Below are positions 21,678 to 21,799 of a stretch of DNA of 21,799 nucleotides, in pieces. Every line of letters begins with the position of its first letter. Positions within the stretch are counted from its first letter, which is position 1. The notes beneath the pieces are model-generated. The model did no database searches and was not told the origin of the DNA. It saw only the letters and a program-made list of their open reading frames with translations. The DNA is from Chlamydiota bacterium (GTDB lineage: Bacteria > Auribacterota > Tritonobacteria > UBA1439): NCBI GenBank assembly GCA_012729785.1, contig JAAYCL010000018.1, forward strand, positions 1-21,799. Direction: 5' to 3'. The position numbers and the translations under genes are program-made.

Positions 21678-21736
21678 GGGCTCATGACGGAATTTTGTGA
21701 GCCCAGGCCCATGGTTGGAAGCGTCCCATCCATGGG
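21678..21736. repeat. Inverted repeats at the 3' end of the transposase
   Basis: GGGCTCA (21678-21684) pairs with TGAGCCC (21698-21704), and CCCATGG (21708-21714) pairs with CCATGGG (21730-21736). The first lies at the transposase stop codon and may be near or part of the element's terminal inverted repeat; the other end is outside the window. Confidence 0.45.
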
Positions 21737-21799
21737 GTACAGGTTTGTATGATCTTGAGTTTCATGTACTCCTCGTCCCGATAGCCATAGGCACGACGG
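21682..21799 (-). CDS. C-terminal end of a probable ISL3-type transposase (5' partial)
   Basis: An open frame enters from the right edge and ends in TGA at 21682-21684, giving 38 visible residues. It begins R-R-A-Y-G-Y-R-D-E-E-Y-M-K-L-K-I, which matches the conserved C-terminal R-x-Y-G-(Y/F)-R-D-x-E-Y-x-x-L-K-I block of IS204/IS1001/IS1096/IS1165 (ISL3 family) transposases. The rest of the gene is outside the window, so intactness cannot be judged. Confidence 0.7.
   Translation of the reverse strand, partial: RRAYGYRDEEYMKLKIIQTCTPWMGRFQPWAWAHKIPS

Noticed and set aside
21678-21704. Hairpin read as an intrinsic terminator
   Set aside because: The T-run precedes rather than follows the stem on the plus strand, and the minus strand has A residues after it, so it does not fit a terminator in either direction.

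Overview
The window is a visibly GC-rich stretch of a Gram-negative bacterial genome. An outer-membrane type beta-barrel, a lipobox lipoprotein, an RlpA-type protein and many signal peptides all point to a diderm envelope. Several proteins carry Thr-Pro repeat linkers (TPTPTP), and many exported beta-propeller or repeat proteins have no recognised sorting signal. That style is common in uncultivated lineages of the PVC / Omnitrophota / Auribacterota kind; this placement is a weak inference, because no phylogenetic marker gene is present. Genes are tightly packed, usually with clear Shine-Dalgarno sequences. No rRNA, tRNA or CRISPR array was seen.

Region 1 (1-3974, minus strand) looks like one operon with gaps of about 40-50 bases. 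In transcription order it holds a P-loop NTPase, a STAS anti-sigma antagonist, an RsbW-like anti-sigma kinase, a small exported Pro/Gly/Tyr-rich protein, a glycine-zipper lipoprotein, and a three-TM protein with a long low-complexity tail that leaves the window. Region 2 (4243-6110, plus) has an exported protein with 18-residue helical repeats, MscL with a C-terminal zinc ribbon and a strong terminator, an AT-rich island, and an RlpA-like protein. Region 3 (6298-8425, minus) has a small coupled ORF, a PilZ protein, a frameshifted GloVer-repeat secreted protein, and a lamin-tail-domain-like protein. A good sigma-54 type promoter lies at the head of this cluster.

Region 4 (8867-13073, plus) is a two-gene unit: a very large exported double beta-propeller, followed six bases later by a TPR plus outer-membrane barrel protein. 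Region 5 (13116-16853, minus) is an operon of a FecR-domain protein and a CHASE2-GAF-AAA+-Fis regulator with an intact GAFTGA loop (a sigma-54 activator). It is driven by a clear sigma-70 type promoter whose -10 lies inside a palindrome. Region 6 (17190-21799, minus) holds an exported seven-repeat propeller protein, an overlooked 53-residue membrane protein, a subtilisin-like protease with an FN3 domain, and the 3' end of a probable ISL3-type transposase at the edge.

The genes appear to be about envelope sensing and surface display. Three regulatory layers are visible: STAS/RsbW partner switching, CHASE2/FecR with sigma-54, and PilZ with c-di-GMP. They are interleaved with exported repeat proteins. 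The most notable points are a similar unnamed C-terminal module in three exported proteins, the poly-G tract with two compensating frameshifts in the GloVer gene, the sigma-54 activator together with a matching candidate promoter, and the palindrome over the FecR promoter.
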